DNA of 64,000 nt from contig CAWFGU010000005.1 of NCBI GenBank assembly GCA_963815505.1, forward strand, positions 1 to 64,000. Reading direction: 5' to 3'. Below are positions 47,124-60,500 of this stretch, in pieces. The position numbers and the translations under genes are program-made. This DNA comes from CAXBBB01 sp963815505 (GTDB lineage Bacteria > Bacteroidota > Rhodothermia > Rhodothermales > BA12). The notes below the pieces were generated by a model. That model was given only the letters and a program-made list of their open reading frames with translations. It ran no database searches and had not been told where the DNA came from. Positions within the stretch are counted from its first letter, which is position 1; every line of letters begins with the position of its first letter.

Positions 47124-47597
47124 ATGCGCATCGGATTCGGATACGACGTTCACCGCTTGGTCCCCGGCCGACCGCTCATCCTGGGCGGCGTCACGATTCC
47201 CCATGAAACCGGACTCGACGGTCATTCGGACGCCGACGTTCTCCTTCACGCCATTTCCGACGCCCTGCTCGGCGCCGCCGCTCTGGGCGACATCGGTCTG
47301 CTTTTTCCCGACACCGACGCCAAGTGGAAGGGTGCCGACAGCCGCGAACTGCTGCGCGAGGTCGTCCGCCGCGTTCGGTCGGAGGGCTACACCATCGCCA
47401 ACGTCGACGTGACCGTCGCGATGCAGCGCCCCAAGCTGCGGCCTTACGTAGACGCGATGCGGGCGTGCACGGCCGAGTGCGTGGGACTGGAAGTGGGAGA
47501 CGTGTCGATCAAGGCGACGACGACCGAGAGGTTGGGTTTCGTGGGCAGCGAGGCCGGAGCCGCCGCGTACGCCGTGTGTCTGATTCAACGCTCCTGA
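47124..47597 (+). CDS. ispF: 2-C-methyl-D-erythritol 2,4-cyclodiphosphate synthase
   Basis: A 157-residue trimeric zinc enzyme of the MEP isoprenoid pathway. The start MRIGFGYDVHRLV contains the metal-binding Asp-x-His, and DGHSDADVLLHAISDALLGAAALGDIGLLFPDTD is the family signature; the end has IKATTTERLGFVGSEAG. Full normal length. It follows ispD with a 3-nt gap. Confidence 0.96.
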   Translation: MRIGFGYDVHRLVPGRPLILGGVTIPHETGLDGHSDADVLLHAISDALLGAAALGDIGLLFPDTDAKWKGADSRELLREVVRRVRSEGYTIANVDVTVAMQRPKLRPYVDAMRACTAECVGLEVGDVSIKATTTERLGFVGSEAGAAAYAVCLIQRS

Positions 47598-47601
47598 CGG
47601 C

Positions 47602-48243
47602 GTGGAGTGGTTCACCGCTCTAACCGACGCCTTTCACGGCTTCAACGCTTGGTTCGCTGCGCTACCGATGGTGTGGACATATACTGTCCTCTTCCTGATC
47701 GCGTGGGGCGAAAACGTACTCCCGCCCATCCCCGGCGATCTGCTCATCGCCTACGCGGGACTTTTAGCCGGGGCTGAACCGTCCATCTCCCTGATCTCCG
47801 TCATCGCCGTCGCTTGGTTGGGTGGCACGTTGGGGTTCATGACGGTCTACGCCGTCGGTAACAGCTTGGGCGACGCCATCGACGATCCTTCTCGGCTGCG
47901 TTGGTTACCGCACGACCGAGTCTCCGAAGCACGTCGCTGGATCGACGAGCGAGGTTCTTGGGTCATCGCAGGTAACCGCTTTCTTCCCGGTGTGCGCAGC
48001 GTCGTCGCTCTCGCGGCAGGCGCATCCGACGTATCGACGCGTCGCGCGCTCGTCTACTCAGGCTTGAGCGCCCTCACCTGGTCGGCGCTAGTGGCATCGG
48101 TGGGCTACGCTGCGGGAGACAATCTGAGCGAAGTCGAAAACTGGCTGGCGCTGTATGGGAAGGTCGCCGGTGCGGTCTTGGTCGGTGCTGTCGTAGTCTG
48201 GCTAACTGTGCAATGGCTGCGAAAGCGTCACCTAGTGGGTTGA
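47602..48243 (+). CDS. DedA-family membrane protein
   Basis: A 213-residue inner-membrane protein of the DedA/SNARE-associated (VTT) family, implicated in undecaprenyl phosphate or phospholipid translocation. Typical features are the N-terminal amphipathic segment with ENVLPPIPGDLLIAYAGLLAG, G[FY]-type GTLGFMTVYAVGNSLG, and RFLPGVRSVVALAAGASDVS. Four or five hydrophobic helices. The GTG start at 47602, 4 nt after ispF, is the only start giving the full domain. A link with the polysaccharide carrier lipid is possible but not shown. Confidence 0.88.
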   Translation: MEWFTALTDAFHGFNAWFAALPMVWTYTVLFLIAWGENVLPPIPGDLLIAYAGLLAGAEPSISLISVIAVAWLGGTLGFMTVYAVGNSLGDAIDDPSRLRWLPHDRVSEARRWIDERGSWVIAGNRFLPGVRSVVALAAGASDVSTRRALVYSGLSALTWSALVASVGYAAGDNLSEVENWLALYGKVAGAVLVGAVVVWLTVQWLRKRHLVG

Positions 48244-48276
48244 CCCGGCACGAGAGAGGCGTAGTTTGGACTGTTC

Positions 48277-48352
48277 GCTGGCATAGCTCAGTTGGTAGAG
48301 CAGCTGATTTGTAATCAGCAGGTCGGGGGTTCGAATCCCTCTGCCAGCTCCA
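48277..48352 (+). tRNA. tRNA-Thr (anticodon TGT)
   Basis: A full cloverleaf: acceptor GCTGGCA/TGCCAGC, D-arm AGCTCAGTTGGTAGAGC, anticodon stem CTGAT/ATCAG with loop TTGTAAT region giving TGT, and T-arm with GGTTCGAATCC. The 3' CCA is encoded. It is the first of four tRNA genes before tuf. Confidence 0.93.
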
Positions 48353-48430
48353 TGCGACGCACGGTATTTCCGCTTCATTTGGTTTTCGCTAGCGTCGCGC
48401 GGTTCGGCTGTCCTAGATTGGCAGTCTTGC

Positions 48431-48512
48431 GGGTCGGTACCCAAGCGGCCAACGGGGGCAGACTGTAAATCTGCTGACTTAGTCTTCGGAGGTTCGAATC
48501 CTTCCCGGCCCA
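48431..48512 (+). tRNA. tRNA-Tyr (anticodon GTA)
   Basis: Acceptor GGGTCGG/CCGGCCC (one G-T pair), a long variable arm as expected for a class II tRNA, anticodon stem AGA.../...TCT with GTA, and T-arm GGTTCGAATCC. Discriminator A; the CCA is not encoded. Confidence 0.92.
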
Positions 48513-48552
48513 CTCGCAACCTCTGGCTCGTTTACGAGTCACAGGCTGCTCT

Positions 48553-48625
48553 GCGGGGGTAGCTCAGTTGGTAGAGCGTCAGCCTTCCAAGCTGAATGTC
48601 GCGGGTTCGAACCCCGTCCCCCGCT
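48553..48625 (+). tRNA. tRNA-Gly (anticodon TCC)
   Basis: Acceptor GCGGGGG/CCCCCGC, D-arm AGCTCAGTTGGTAGAGC, anticodon stem TCAGC/GCTGA with loop CTTCCAA (anticodon TCC), T-arm GGGTTCGAACCCC. Discriminator T; no encoded CCA. Confidence 0.92.
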
Positions 48626-48628
48626 CCC

Positions 48629-48667
48629 CGCCTTGCTCCGGCCAATGCCGGAGTGGGGCGTTTTTTT
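48629..48667 (+). terminator. Rho-independent terminator after tRNA-Gly
   Basis: A G+C-rich hairpin (core CTCCGG-CCAATG-CCGGAG, extended by CGCC/GGCG-type pairs) is followed by seven T (48661-48667). The T-run ends at the base before the next tRNA, so tRNA-Thr(GGT)-tuf must be transcribed by read-through or from a promoter inside this region. Confidence 0.75.
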
Positions 48668-48739
<72 letters not shown>

Positions 48740-48806
48740 CTCCACAACAGGCCGGATTCGGCCACTCGATACTCTCACACCAACCGCACCTGCTGCCCGC
48801 ACGACC

Positions 48807-49994
<1,188 letters not shown>

Positions 49995-50031
49995 ACTGTC
50001 TTACGGAGTCTTACCGGGCTTCGTAGCTTAG

Positions 50032-50066
50032 GGGAGCCGTCCGCCTCGCGTGGCGGCTCCTTTTTC
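50032..50066 (+). terminator. Rho-independent terminator after tuf
   Basis: A hairpin with stem GGAGCCG/CGGCTCC plus inner CCGC/GTGG pairs is followed by TTTTTC. It starts 38 nt after the tuf stop and ends just before tRNA-Trp. Confidence 0.75.
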
Positions 50067-50068
50067 TT

Positions 50069-50141
50069 ACCAGCGTAGCTCAATTGGCAGAGCACCGGTC
50101 TCCAAAACCGGGGGTTGTAGGTTCGAGTCCTACCGCTGGTG
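50069..50141 (+). tRNA. tRNA-Trp (anticodon CCA)
   Basis: Acceptor ACCAGCG/CGCTGGT, D-arm AGCTCAATTGGCAGAGC, anticodon stem CGGT/ACCG with CCA in the loop, T-arm GTAGGTTCGAGTCCTAC. Discriminator G. It stands between tuf and secE, a position conserved in many bacteria. Confidence 0.93.
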
Positions 50142-50165
50142 CAATCATCCCACTCCAACAGATCC

Positions 50166-50354
50166 ATGGCGAACAAAGCGACTTCGTATATCGAAGAGGT
50201 GCAGAAAGAGATGCAGAAGGTGTCGTGGCCCAAGCGTACCGAACTGGTCAACAATACGATCATCACGCTCGTGTCAGCCTTCGCTGTGGCGCTACTGATC
50301 TTCGGCATGGATCGCGTGATTCAGACAGTCCTCGAATTCGTCTACGGAGTCTGA
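50166..50354 (+). CDS. secE: Preprotein translocase subunit SecE
   Basis: A 62-residue single-span membrane protein of the SecYEG channel. It has the cytoplasmic amphipathic helix YIEEVQKEMQKVSWPKRTEL, with the conserved VSWPKR motif, and one membrane helix (IITLVSAFAVALLIFGMDRVI). This is the minimal form found outside Enterobacteria. nusG starts one base after its stop. Confidence 0.95.
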   Translation: MANKATSYIEEVQKEMQKVSWPKRTELVNNTIITLVSAFAVALLIFGMDRVIQTVLEFVYGV

Positions 50355-50355
50355 G

Positions 50356-50910
50356 ATGCCCGTAACAGACGTACGTAAATGGTACGTGCTCCGAACGTTT
50401 TCGGGGCATGAGAAGAAAATCCGTGAGGCGCTCGAGCGCGAGTTGCGGCTCGAAGGCGCCGAAGACAAAATCGCCGAGACGGTCATCCCGACCGAGACTG
50501 TCTTCGAGATGCGCAACGGCAAGAAGCGTACGCGCGAGAAAACACTCTACCCAGGATACCTCTTCATCCACTCGACGCTCGACGCCGAGCTCAAGCACAT
50601 CATCAGCGGCCTGAATGGCGTAATGGGTTTCTTGTCGACCGGTGCGAATGGTGAGCCTGCCCCGCTTCGTCCCGACGAAGCCAAGCGAATGCTCGGTCGG
50701 ATGGAGGAGAGCGAGCTGATGGGCGAGCAGCCCGAGATCCCGTACAACGTGGGCGATGCCGTCAAGGTGATCGATGGCCCGTTCAACAACTTCTCGGGCA
50801 ACATCGAAGAGGTATACCCCGATAAGATGAAAGTCCGTGTCATGGTGTCCATCTTCGGACGTAAGACGCCGCTCGAATTGGATTACGTTTCCGTCGAGCG
50901 CGAAGACTGA
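50356..50910 (+). CDS. nusG: Transcription elongation/antitermination factor NusG
   Basis: A 184-residue protein that binds RNA polymerase and links it to the ribosome or Rho. The NGN domain starts with KWYVLRTFSGHEKKIREAL and contains TLYPGYLFIHSTLD; the KOW domain near the end has NVGDAVKVIDGPFNNFSGNIEEVYPDK. The length and two-domain layout are normal. Confidence 0.96.
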   Translation: MPVTDVRKWYVLRTFSGHEKKIREALERELRLEGAEDKIAETVIPTETVFEMRNGKKRTREKTLYPGYLFIHSTLDAELKHIISGLNGVMGFLSTGANGEPAPLRPDEAKRMLGRMEESELMGEQPEIPYNVGDAVKVIDGPFNNFSGNIEEVYPDKMKVRVMVSIFGRKTPLELDYVSVERED

Positions 50911-51003
50911 TCGGCAGACTATCCCTGCCGGTACCGCTTTGTACGGCAGAGGAGGCAGGTAGGCAATCCGGTTTCGCCGAATCCTATCACGGATCTTGCA
51001 GGT

Positions 51004-51034
51004 GCGGATGCTACCTTACAGGCTCCGCTTTTTT
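51004..51034 (+). terminator. Hairpin with T-run in the nusG-rplK gap (terminator or attenuator)
   Basis: A short stem GCGGA/TCCGC with a 15-nt loop is followed by TTTTTT. It lies 94 nt after nusG and 16 nt before the candidate L1 site. It could partly terminate secE-nusG transcripts or attenuate the ribosomal protein operon. The stem is only 5 bp. Confidence 0.45.
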
Positions 51035-51049
51035 ACAGCACAACACTTC

Positions 51050-51081
51050 GCGGGAGTCGGCAAACCCGACGATTGAACCGC
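51050..51081 (+). promoter_or_regulatory. Candidate ribosomal protein L1 binding structure upstream of rplK
   Basis: A 32-nt RNA can fold as outer stem GCGG/CCGC, an asymmetric internal loop (GA on the 5' side, GATTGAA on the 3' side), inner stem GTCGG/CCGAC and 5-nt loop CAAAC. It ends 10 nt before the rplK ATG, where a bound protein would block initiation. The same architecture recurs at 51555-51586. L1 is known to repress its own operon by binding a leader RNA resembling its rRNA site; assigning L1 here is inference. Confidence 0.6.
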
Positions 51082-51091
51082 ATTACGCACT

Positions 51092-51526
51092 ATGGCAAAA
51101 AAGATCGACGGCTACATTAAGCTGCAAATCAAGGCTGGACAGGCCAACCCGGCGCCGCCTATTGGTCCTGCACTGGGACAGAAGGGTGTCAACATCATGG
51201 AGTTCTGCAAGGCGTTCAACGCGCAGACTTCGGACCGAATGGGCCTCGTGCTTCCGGTCGTGATCACGGTCTTCGGTGACAAGTCGTTTACGTTCATCGT
51301 CAAAAGTCCGCCGGCCGCGATCCTGCTCAAGCAGGCGGCCAACATCAAGAGCGGAGCCGCTGACCCGCTGCGCGAGAAAGTCGGCAAGGTCACGTGGGAC
51401 GATTGCCTCGAAATCGGCAAGACGAAAATGGAAGACCTCAACGCAGCCAGCCCCGAAGGCGCTGCGGCCATGATCGCCGGAACGGCGCGCTCGATGGGTC
51501 TGACCGTCGAAGGTCGCCCTGCTTAA
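51092..51526 (+). CDS. rplK: 50S ribosomal protein L11
   Basis: A 144-residue protein of the ribosomal GTPase-associated centre. N-terminal domain: IKLQIKAGQANPAPPIGPALGQKGVNIMEFCKAFN, the family signature; C-terminal rRNA-binding domain has KSPPAAILLKQAA and GTARSMGLTVEG. First gene of the rplKAJL cluster. No good Shine-Dalgarno sequence is seen in the 10 nt between the upstream RNA structure and the ATG, which suggests initiation depends on the leader. Confidence 0.97.
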   Translation: MAKKIDGYIKLQIKAGQANPAPPIGPALGQKGVNIMEFCKAFNAQTSDRMGLVLPVVITVFGDKSFTFIVKSPPAAILLKQAANIKSGAADPLREKVGKVTWDDCLEIGKTKMEDLNAASPEGAAAMIAGTARSMGLTVEGRPA

Positions 51527-51554
51527 CTCTACCGGCGATTCGTCGCCACTCACT

Positions 51555-51586
51555 GCGGGAGTCTCGGCAAGAGACGATTGCACCGC
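51555..51586 (+). promoter_or_regulatory. Second candidate L1 binding structure upstream of rplA
   Basis: Same 32-nt fold as at 51050-51081: outer stem GCGG/CCGC, internal loop GA / GATTGCA, inner stem GTCTC/GAGAC and 5-nt loop GGCAA. The last two pairs of the inner stem differ from the first copy on both strands (GG/CC versus TC/GA), a compensatory change that supports a conserved RNA structure. It ends 15 nt before the rplA start. Confidence 0.6.
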
Positions 51587-51601
51587 GAAATCCATACTCC
51601 A

Positions 51602-52315
51602 ATGGCAAAAGGCAAGCGCTACCGCGCAGCCCTCAAACTGATCGAGGAGGCAGGCGAAGGCCCGTTCTCGCTCGCCGAAGCATCCTCGCTGATCAAGAAG
51701 ACGGCAGGCGCCAAGTTCACCGAGTCCGTCGACATCGACGTTCGCTTGGGCGTCGATCCGCGCCACGCCGACCAGATGGTCCGCGGCACGGTCACGCTTC
51801 CCAACGGAACCGGTAAGTCGGTCCGCGTGCTCGTGCTCGCCTCGCCGGGCAAGCAGCAAGAGGCTACAGATGCCGGAGCCGACTATGTCGGTCTCGATGA
51901 TCTGGTCAGCAAGATTCAGGACGAGAACTGGTTCGACTTCGACGTGCTCATCGCTACGCCCGACGTTATGGGCCAGGTGGGTCGTTTGGGACGCGCGTTG
52001 GGCCCTCGCGGCTTGATGCCCAACCCCAAAAGCGGCACGGTCACGATGGATGTCGGCCAGGCGGTTCAGGACGTGAAGGCGGGTAAGATCGACTTTCGCG
52101 TCGACAAGAACGGCGGACTTCACACGTCGATCGGCAAGGCGGGCTTCTCGGCTCAGCAGATCGCAGAGAATGCAGAAGCATTTCTCAGAGAGATCGTCCG
52201 TCTTCGTCCGTCGGCTGCCAAAGGCCTCTACATGCGCTCGATCACGCTCTCGACGACCATGGGTCCTGGCGTCGCCATCGACCGCTCGGTCGTCACTGGC
52301 GCAGCGCGCGCTTAA
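51602..52315 (+). CDS. rplA: 50S ribosomal protein L1
   Basis: A 237-residue protein of the L1 stalk and a known translational repressor of its own operon. The ATG at 51602 gives MAKGKRYRAALKLIEEAG. Family features: SVDIDVRLGVDPRHADQMVRGTV, GRALGPRGLMPNPKSGTVT, FRVDKNGGLHTSIGK and KGLYMRSITLSTTMGPGVAID. The candidate RNA site in front of it is described separately. Confidence 0.97.
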   Translation: MAKGKRYRAALKLIEEAGEGPFSLAEASSLIKKTAGAKFTESVDIDVRLGVDPRHADQMVRGTVTLPNGTGKSVRVLVLASPGKQQEATDAGADYVGLDDLVSKIQDENWFDFDVLIATPDVMGQVGRLGRALGPRGLMPNPKSGTVTMDVGQAVQDVKAGKIDFRVDKNGGLHTSIGKAGFSAQQIAENAEAFLREIVRLRPSAAKGLYMRSITLSTTMGPGVAIDRSVVTGAARA

Positions 52316-52331
52316 ACATTAGGAGGTCACT

Positions 52332-52864
52332 ATGCCCATGAATCGCAATGAAAAGGCGGTCGTCATCGACGAAATCGTCCAGCAGCTCGAAGGCCATCCC
52401 GCCGTCTACCTGACCAACGCCAGCGGCCTCACGGTCGAGCAGTCGAACAAACTGCGTAGGGCGTTCCAGGCGGCAGGCGTCGAGTTCAAGGTCTACAAGA
52501 ACACGTTCGTCCGTCTTGCTATGGAGCAGAAGGGCGGATACGAAGAGGTTTTGGACCGGCTGAACGGGCCGACCGCCGTCGCCCTCTCGACCGAACCGGC
52601 CAAGCCCGCCAAGGTCATCAAGCAGTTTCTCAAAGACAACGACCTGACGCTTCCTTCGCTCAAGGGCGCATGGATCGACGGCGCGGTTTACGACGAAAAT
52701 GCTCTCGACACGCTCGTCGACATCAAAGGAAAAGACGAGCTCTTGGGAGACGTCATCACCTTGCTGCTCTCGCCGATGCAGAACCATCGTCGGCGGACAT
52801 CACGGGCGTCGGCAGCACGCTCGGCGCTATCGTCCAGACGCTCGCCGAGCGCGAAGAGGCGTAA
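52332..52864 (+). CDS. rplJ: 50S ribosomal protein L10, two apparent one-base insertions
   Basis: L10 forms the base of the L7/L12 stalk. The gene has a strong Shine-Dalgarno site (TAGGAGGTCAC) before ATG 52332. The frame is good through TNASGLTVEQSNKLRRAF, KVYKNTFVRLAME and DVITLLLSPMQN. Dropping C at 52785 and C at 52798 gives SPMQN-IVGG-ITGVGSTLGAIVQTLAEREEA and a TAA at 52862-52864, about 177 residues, as expected for the family. The C-terminal helix that binds L12 depends on this correction. Because L10 is essential, these are very probably sequence errors. Confidence 0.92.
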
Positions 52865-52963
52865 GCGTACATCCCTTTGGCGTGCTCATGGTGAGCGCGT
52901 CATTATCACCCATAATCGCAGCGCAGCCCTAAGGCACAGACCGCTGCCGGACCACACACTACA

Positions 52964-53338
52964 ATGGCAGATCTCAAAGACCTCGCAGAGCAGCTCGTCA
53001 ACCTGACGATCAAAGAAGCTAGCGAACTCGCAACCATCCTCGAAGACGAGTACGGTATCAAGCCTGCTGCAGCAGCAGTTGCTGCAGCCGGACCGGCCGC
53101 CGCCGCCGCCGCCGAGGAGGAAGAGCAGACCGAATTCACCGTCATGCTCACCGCAGCCGGCGACAAGAAAATTGGCGTCATCAAGGAAGTTCGCGGCATT
53201 ACCGGACTCGGCCTCAAAGAAGCCAAGGAGCTCGTCGATGGCGCACCGAGCGCGATCAAGGAAGGCGTCTCCAAGGACGAAGCCGAAGACATCAAGAGCA
53301 AAATCGAAGGAGCCGGTGGCTCGGTCGAACTCAAATAA
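52964..53338 (+). CDS. rplL: 50S ribosomal protein L7/L12
   Basis: A 124-residue protein present as dimers on the ribosomal stalk. It has the N-terminal dimerisation helices (LAEQLVNLTIKEASELATIL), an Ala-rich hinge, and the factor-binding C-terminal domain (EFTVMLTAAGDKKIGVIKEVR, GLGLKEAKELVDGAP). It follows rplJ after a 99-nt gap. Confidence 0.97.
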   Translation: MADLKDLAEQLVNLTIKEASELATILEDEYGIKPAAAAVAAAGPAAAAAAEEEEQTEFTVMLTAAGDKKIGVIKEVRGITGLGLKEAKELVDGAPSAIKEGVSKDEAEDIKSKIEGAGGSVELK

Positions 53339-53594
53339 ATCAAAGCCGCTGACCAGCTCTTCTTTTCAGCACTGACGCTTTGAGTCGGCCTTGCGGGGCG
53401 TGCATCTGCGCGCCTTGCGGGGTCGACTTTCGGCGGTTGAAGCCCGTCGCGTTCGCTGTCCGACCTGGGGGCAGCGACGAAACATATGTGGAAAGCCGTG
53501 GTTGCCATAGGCTCTCCCGACTCGCTCACTCGGGGCCTATCCCTCGCGTGAGCGCTCCAGGCAGTGACCCCTTCCTTTCTGTAGCCTGCGCTCT
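53339..53594 (+). other. Intergenic region rplL-rpoB
   Basis: 256 bases without a credible gene. GCCTTGCGGGG occurs twice, at about 53388 and 53417. The region probably carries a promoter or processing site that lets rpoBC be expressed apart from rplJL, but I cannot define one. No clear terminator hairpin was found. Confidence 0.4.
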
Positions 53595-57434
<3,840 letters not shown>

Positions 57435-57441
57435 TCGGAGG

Positions 57442-57466
57442 CGGGAGGCCAGCGTGGTCTCCCGCG
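57442..57466 (+). promoter_or_regulatory. Hairpin between rpoB and rpoC
   Basis: A stable inverted repeat (GCGGGAG-G-CCA-GCG-TGG-T-CTCCCGC) lies 8 nt after the rpoB stop. No T-run follows directly, so it is more likely an mRNA processing or stability element than a terminator. Confidence 0.4.
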
Positions 57467-57502
57467 CTTCCGTTTCCATTCCGCTCTATCTAGCTACTAC
57501 AT

Positions 57503-60500
57503 ATGCTGTTCAGCAAAACGCCGAAGGTCAACCGCGACTTCCAGTCGATCACCGTTAGCCTCTCGTCGCCCGAAAATATCCTGGAGCGCTCGTTCGGAGA
57601 GGTGCTCAAGCCCGAGACGATCAACTACCGCTCGTTCAAGCCCGAGAAAGAGGGCCTGTTCTGCGAGAAGATCTTCGGCCCGGTCAAGGACTGGGAGTGC
57701 CACTGCGGCAAGTACAAGCGCATTCGCTACAAAGGCATCATCTGCGACCGCTGCGGCGTCGAGGTGACCGAGAAGAAAGTGCGTCGCGAGCGCGCGGGGC
57801 ACATCTCGCTGAGCGTGCCGGTCGTCCACATCTGGTACTTCAAGACGCTCCCGAACAAGATCGGCCACCTGCTCGGGCTGAAGTCGAAGGACCTCGAGAA
57901 GGTGATCTACTACGAGCAGTACGTCGTCGTCCAGCCGGGCGATGCGAGCAAGCTGGGCATCGAACCGCTGCAGCTGCTGACCGAGGACGAGTATTACGAA
58001 GTGCTTTACCAGATCCGTGAGGACAACGGGCGCTTGGAAGACTCGGACCCCGATAAGTTCGTCGCCATGATCGGCGGCGAGGCTGTCGAGGAGTTGCTCA
58101 AGCGTATTGACCTGGAGGCCGCGTCGATGGAGCTTCGGTTCCAGATCCGGACCGAGACGAGCCAGCAGCGCAAAGCCGAAGCCTTGAAGCGGCTGACGGT
58201 CGTCGAGGCGTTTCGCGAGTCGCAGGCCAAGCAGGACAACCGTCCCGAGTGGATGGTGATGCGTGTCGTTCCGGTCATCCCGCCCGAACTGCGTCCGCTC
58301 GTCCCGCTCGAAGGTGGACGCTTCGCCACGTCCGATCTGAACGATCTGTACCGCCGCGTCATCATCCGCAACAACCGGCTCAAGCGTCTGATCGACATCA
58401 AGGCACCTGAAGTCATCTTGCGCAACGAGAAGCGCATGCTGCAGGAGGCCGTCGACAGCCTGTTCGACAACAGCCGCAAGGCCAACGCCGTCCGAAGCGA
58501 CTCGAACCGCGCGCTGAAGTCGCTGAGCGACATGCTCAAAGGCAAGCAGGGCCGCTTCCGCCAGAACCTGTTGGGTAAGCGCGTCGACTACAGTGGCCGT
58601 AGCGTCATCGTCGTCGGCCCCGAACTCAAGCTGCACCAGTGCGGCTTGCCCAAAGAGATGGCGGTCGAGCTGTTCAAACCGTTCATCATCCGCAAACTGA
58701 TCGAACGCGGCATCGTCAAGACGGTCAAGAGCGCCAAGAAGGTCGTCGACCGCCGCACCGCGGACGTGTTCGACATCCTCGAGAAAGTAATCTCGGGCCG
58801 CCCCGTCCTGCTCAACCGCGCGCCGACGCTCCACCGTCTGGGCATCCAGGCGTTCCAGCCGGTCCTGGTCGAAGGCAAGGCGATCCAGCTGCATCCGCTC
58901 GTTTGCACGGCCTTCAACGCCGACTTCGACGGTGACCAGATGGCCGTGCACGTGCCGCTTTCGCACGACGCATGCTTGGAAGCGATGTTGCTGATGCTGT
59001 CGAGCCACAACATCCTGAGCCCGCAGAACGGCGGACCCATCGCGGTGCCGTCGCAGGACATGGTCTTGGGCCTGTACTATATGACCAAGCTGCGCAAGAA
59101 CGCGCCCGGCAACGGGATGCGGTTCAGCTCGATGGTCGAACTGCGTCAGGCATTCGATCAGGGCCGGATCCACCTGCACGCGCCGATCACGGTCCGCGTC
59201 AAAGGCGAGAACATCGAGACGACGACGGGTCGCGTGCTCTTCAACGAGGTCGTCCCCGAAGCCGTCGGCTACATCAACGAGGTACTCACCAAGAAGAGCC
59301 TGCGCGGAATCATCTCGCGCGTCTTCAAGGCGACCGGATTCCCCGAAACGGCCAAGTTCTTGGACGACATCAAGGAGCTAGGATTCACGCGCGCTACGGC
59401 GGGCGGCCTGACCTTCTCGATTGCCGACATCGTTATCCCCGACGCCAAGCAGGTTCTCATCGACGAGGCATCCGCCGAAGCAGACGAAGCGCGCGGGTCG
59501 TGGTCGATGGGTATGATTACCGAGTCGGAGCGCTACAACCGCGTCATCGACATCTGGAACCGCACCAACTCGAAGCTGGCCGATGTGCTCTTCGATACGC
59601 TCAAAAACGACGACGAGGGTTTCAACGCGATCTACATGATGGCGGACAGCGGTGCTCGTGGTTCCAAGGAGCAGATTCGTCAGTTGGGCGGCATGCGTGG
59701 CTTGATGGCCAAGCCGCAGAAGTCGGCTGCCGGAACGAGCGCGCAGATTATCGAAAACCCGATCATCTCGAACTTCAAGGAAGGCCTTACCGTCCTCGAG
59801 TACTTCATCTCGACGCACGGTGCCCGCAAGGGACTGGCCGACACCGCCCTGAAGACGGCTGATGCCGGTTATCTGACGCGTCGGCTCGTCGACGTGGCCC
59901 AGGACGTGACGATCTACGAGCACGACTGCGGTACGCAGCGCGGCATTGAGATGAGCGCGCTGATCGAGAACGACGAAATCGTCGACTCGCTCGCCAAGCG
60001 CCTGGTCGGTCGCATCAGCTTGGACGAAGTGGTGCACCCTGAAACGGGCGACGTACTCTTCAAGTCGGGCGAACTGATCAACGAAGTATCCGCTGTTGCC
60101 ATCGAGAAAGCGGGCATTGAGACCGTCACCATCCGCTCGGTCTTGACGTGCGAAGCGCGTCGCGGGGCCTGCTCGCAGTGCTACGGACTCAACTTGGGAA
60201 CAGGCCGCATCGTCGAGCCGGGCGAAGCGGTCGGTGTCATCGCCGCGCAGTCGATCGGCGAGCCGGGCACGCAGCTTACGCTTCGCACCTTCCACATCGG
60301 TGGAGCCGCTTCGCTGCTCACGGCCGAGAGCACGATCTCGTCCAAAGTGGGCGGAACGGCGCTGTTCGAGAACATCCGTACGGCGTCGATGGACGACGGC
60401 GACGGACCGCGCGAAGTCGTGCTGTCGCGTCAGGGCGAAATCCGCGTCATGGAAGGCGATCAGGAACGGGGACGCTACGTCATCCCCTATGGTGCCGAAC

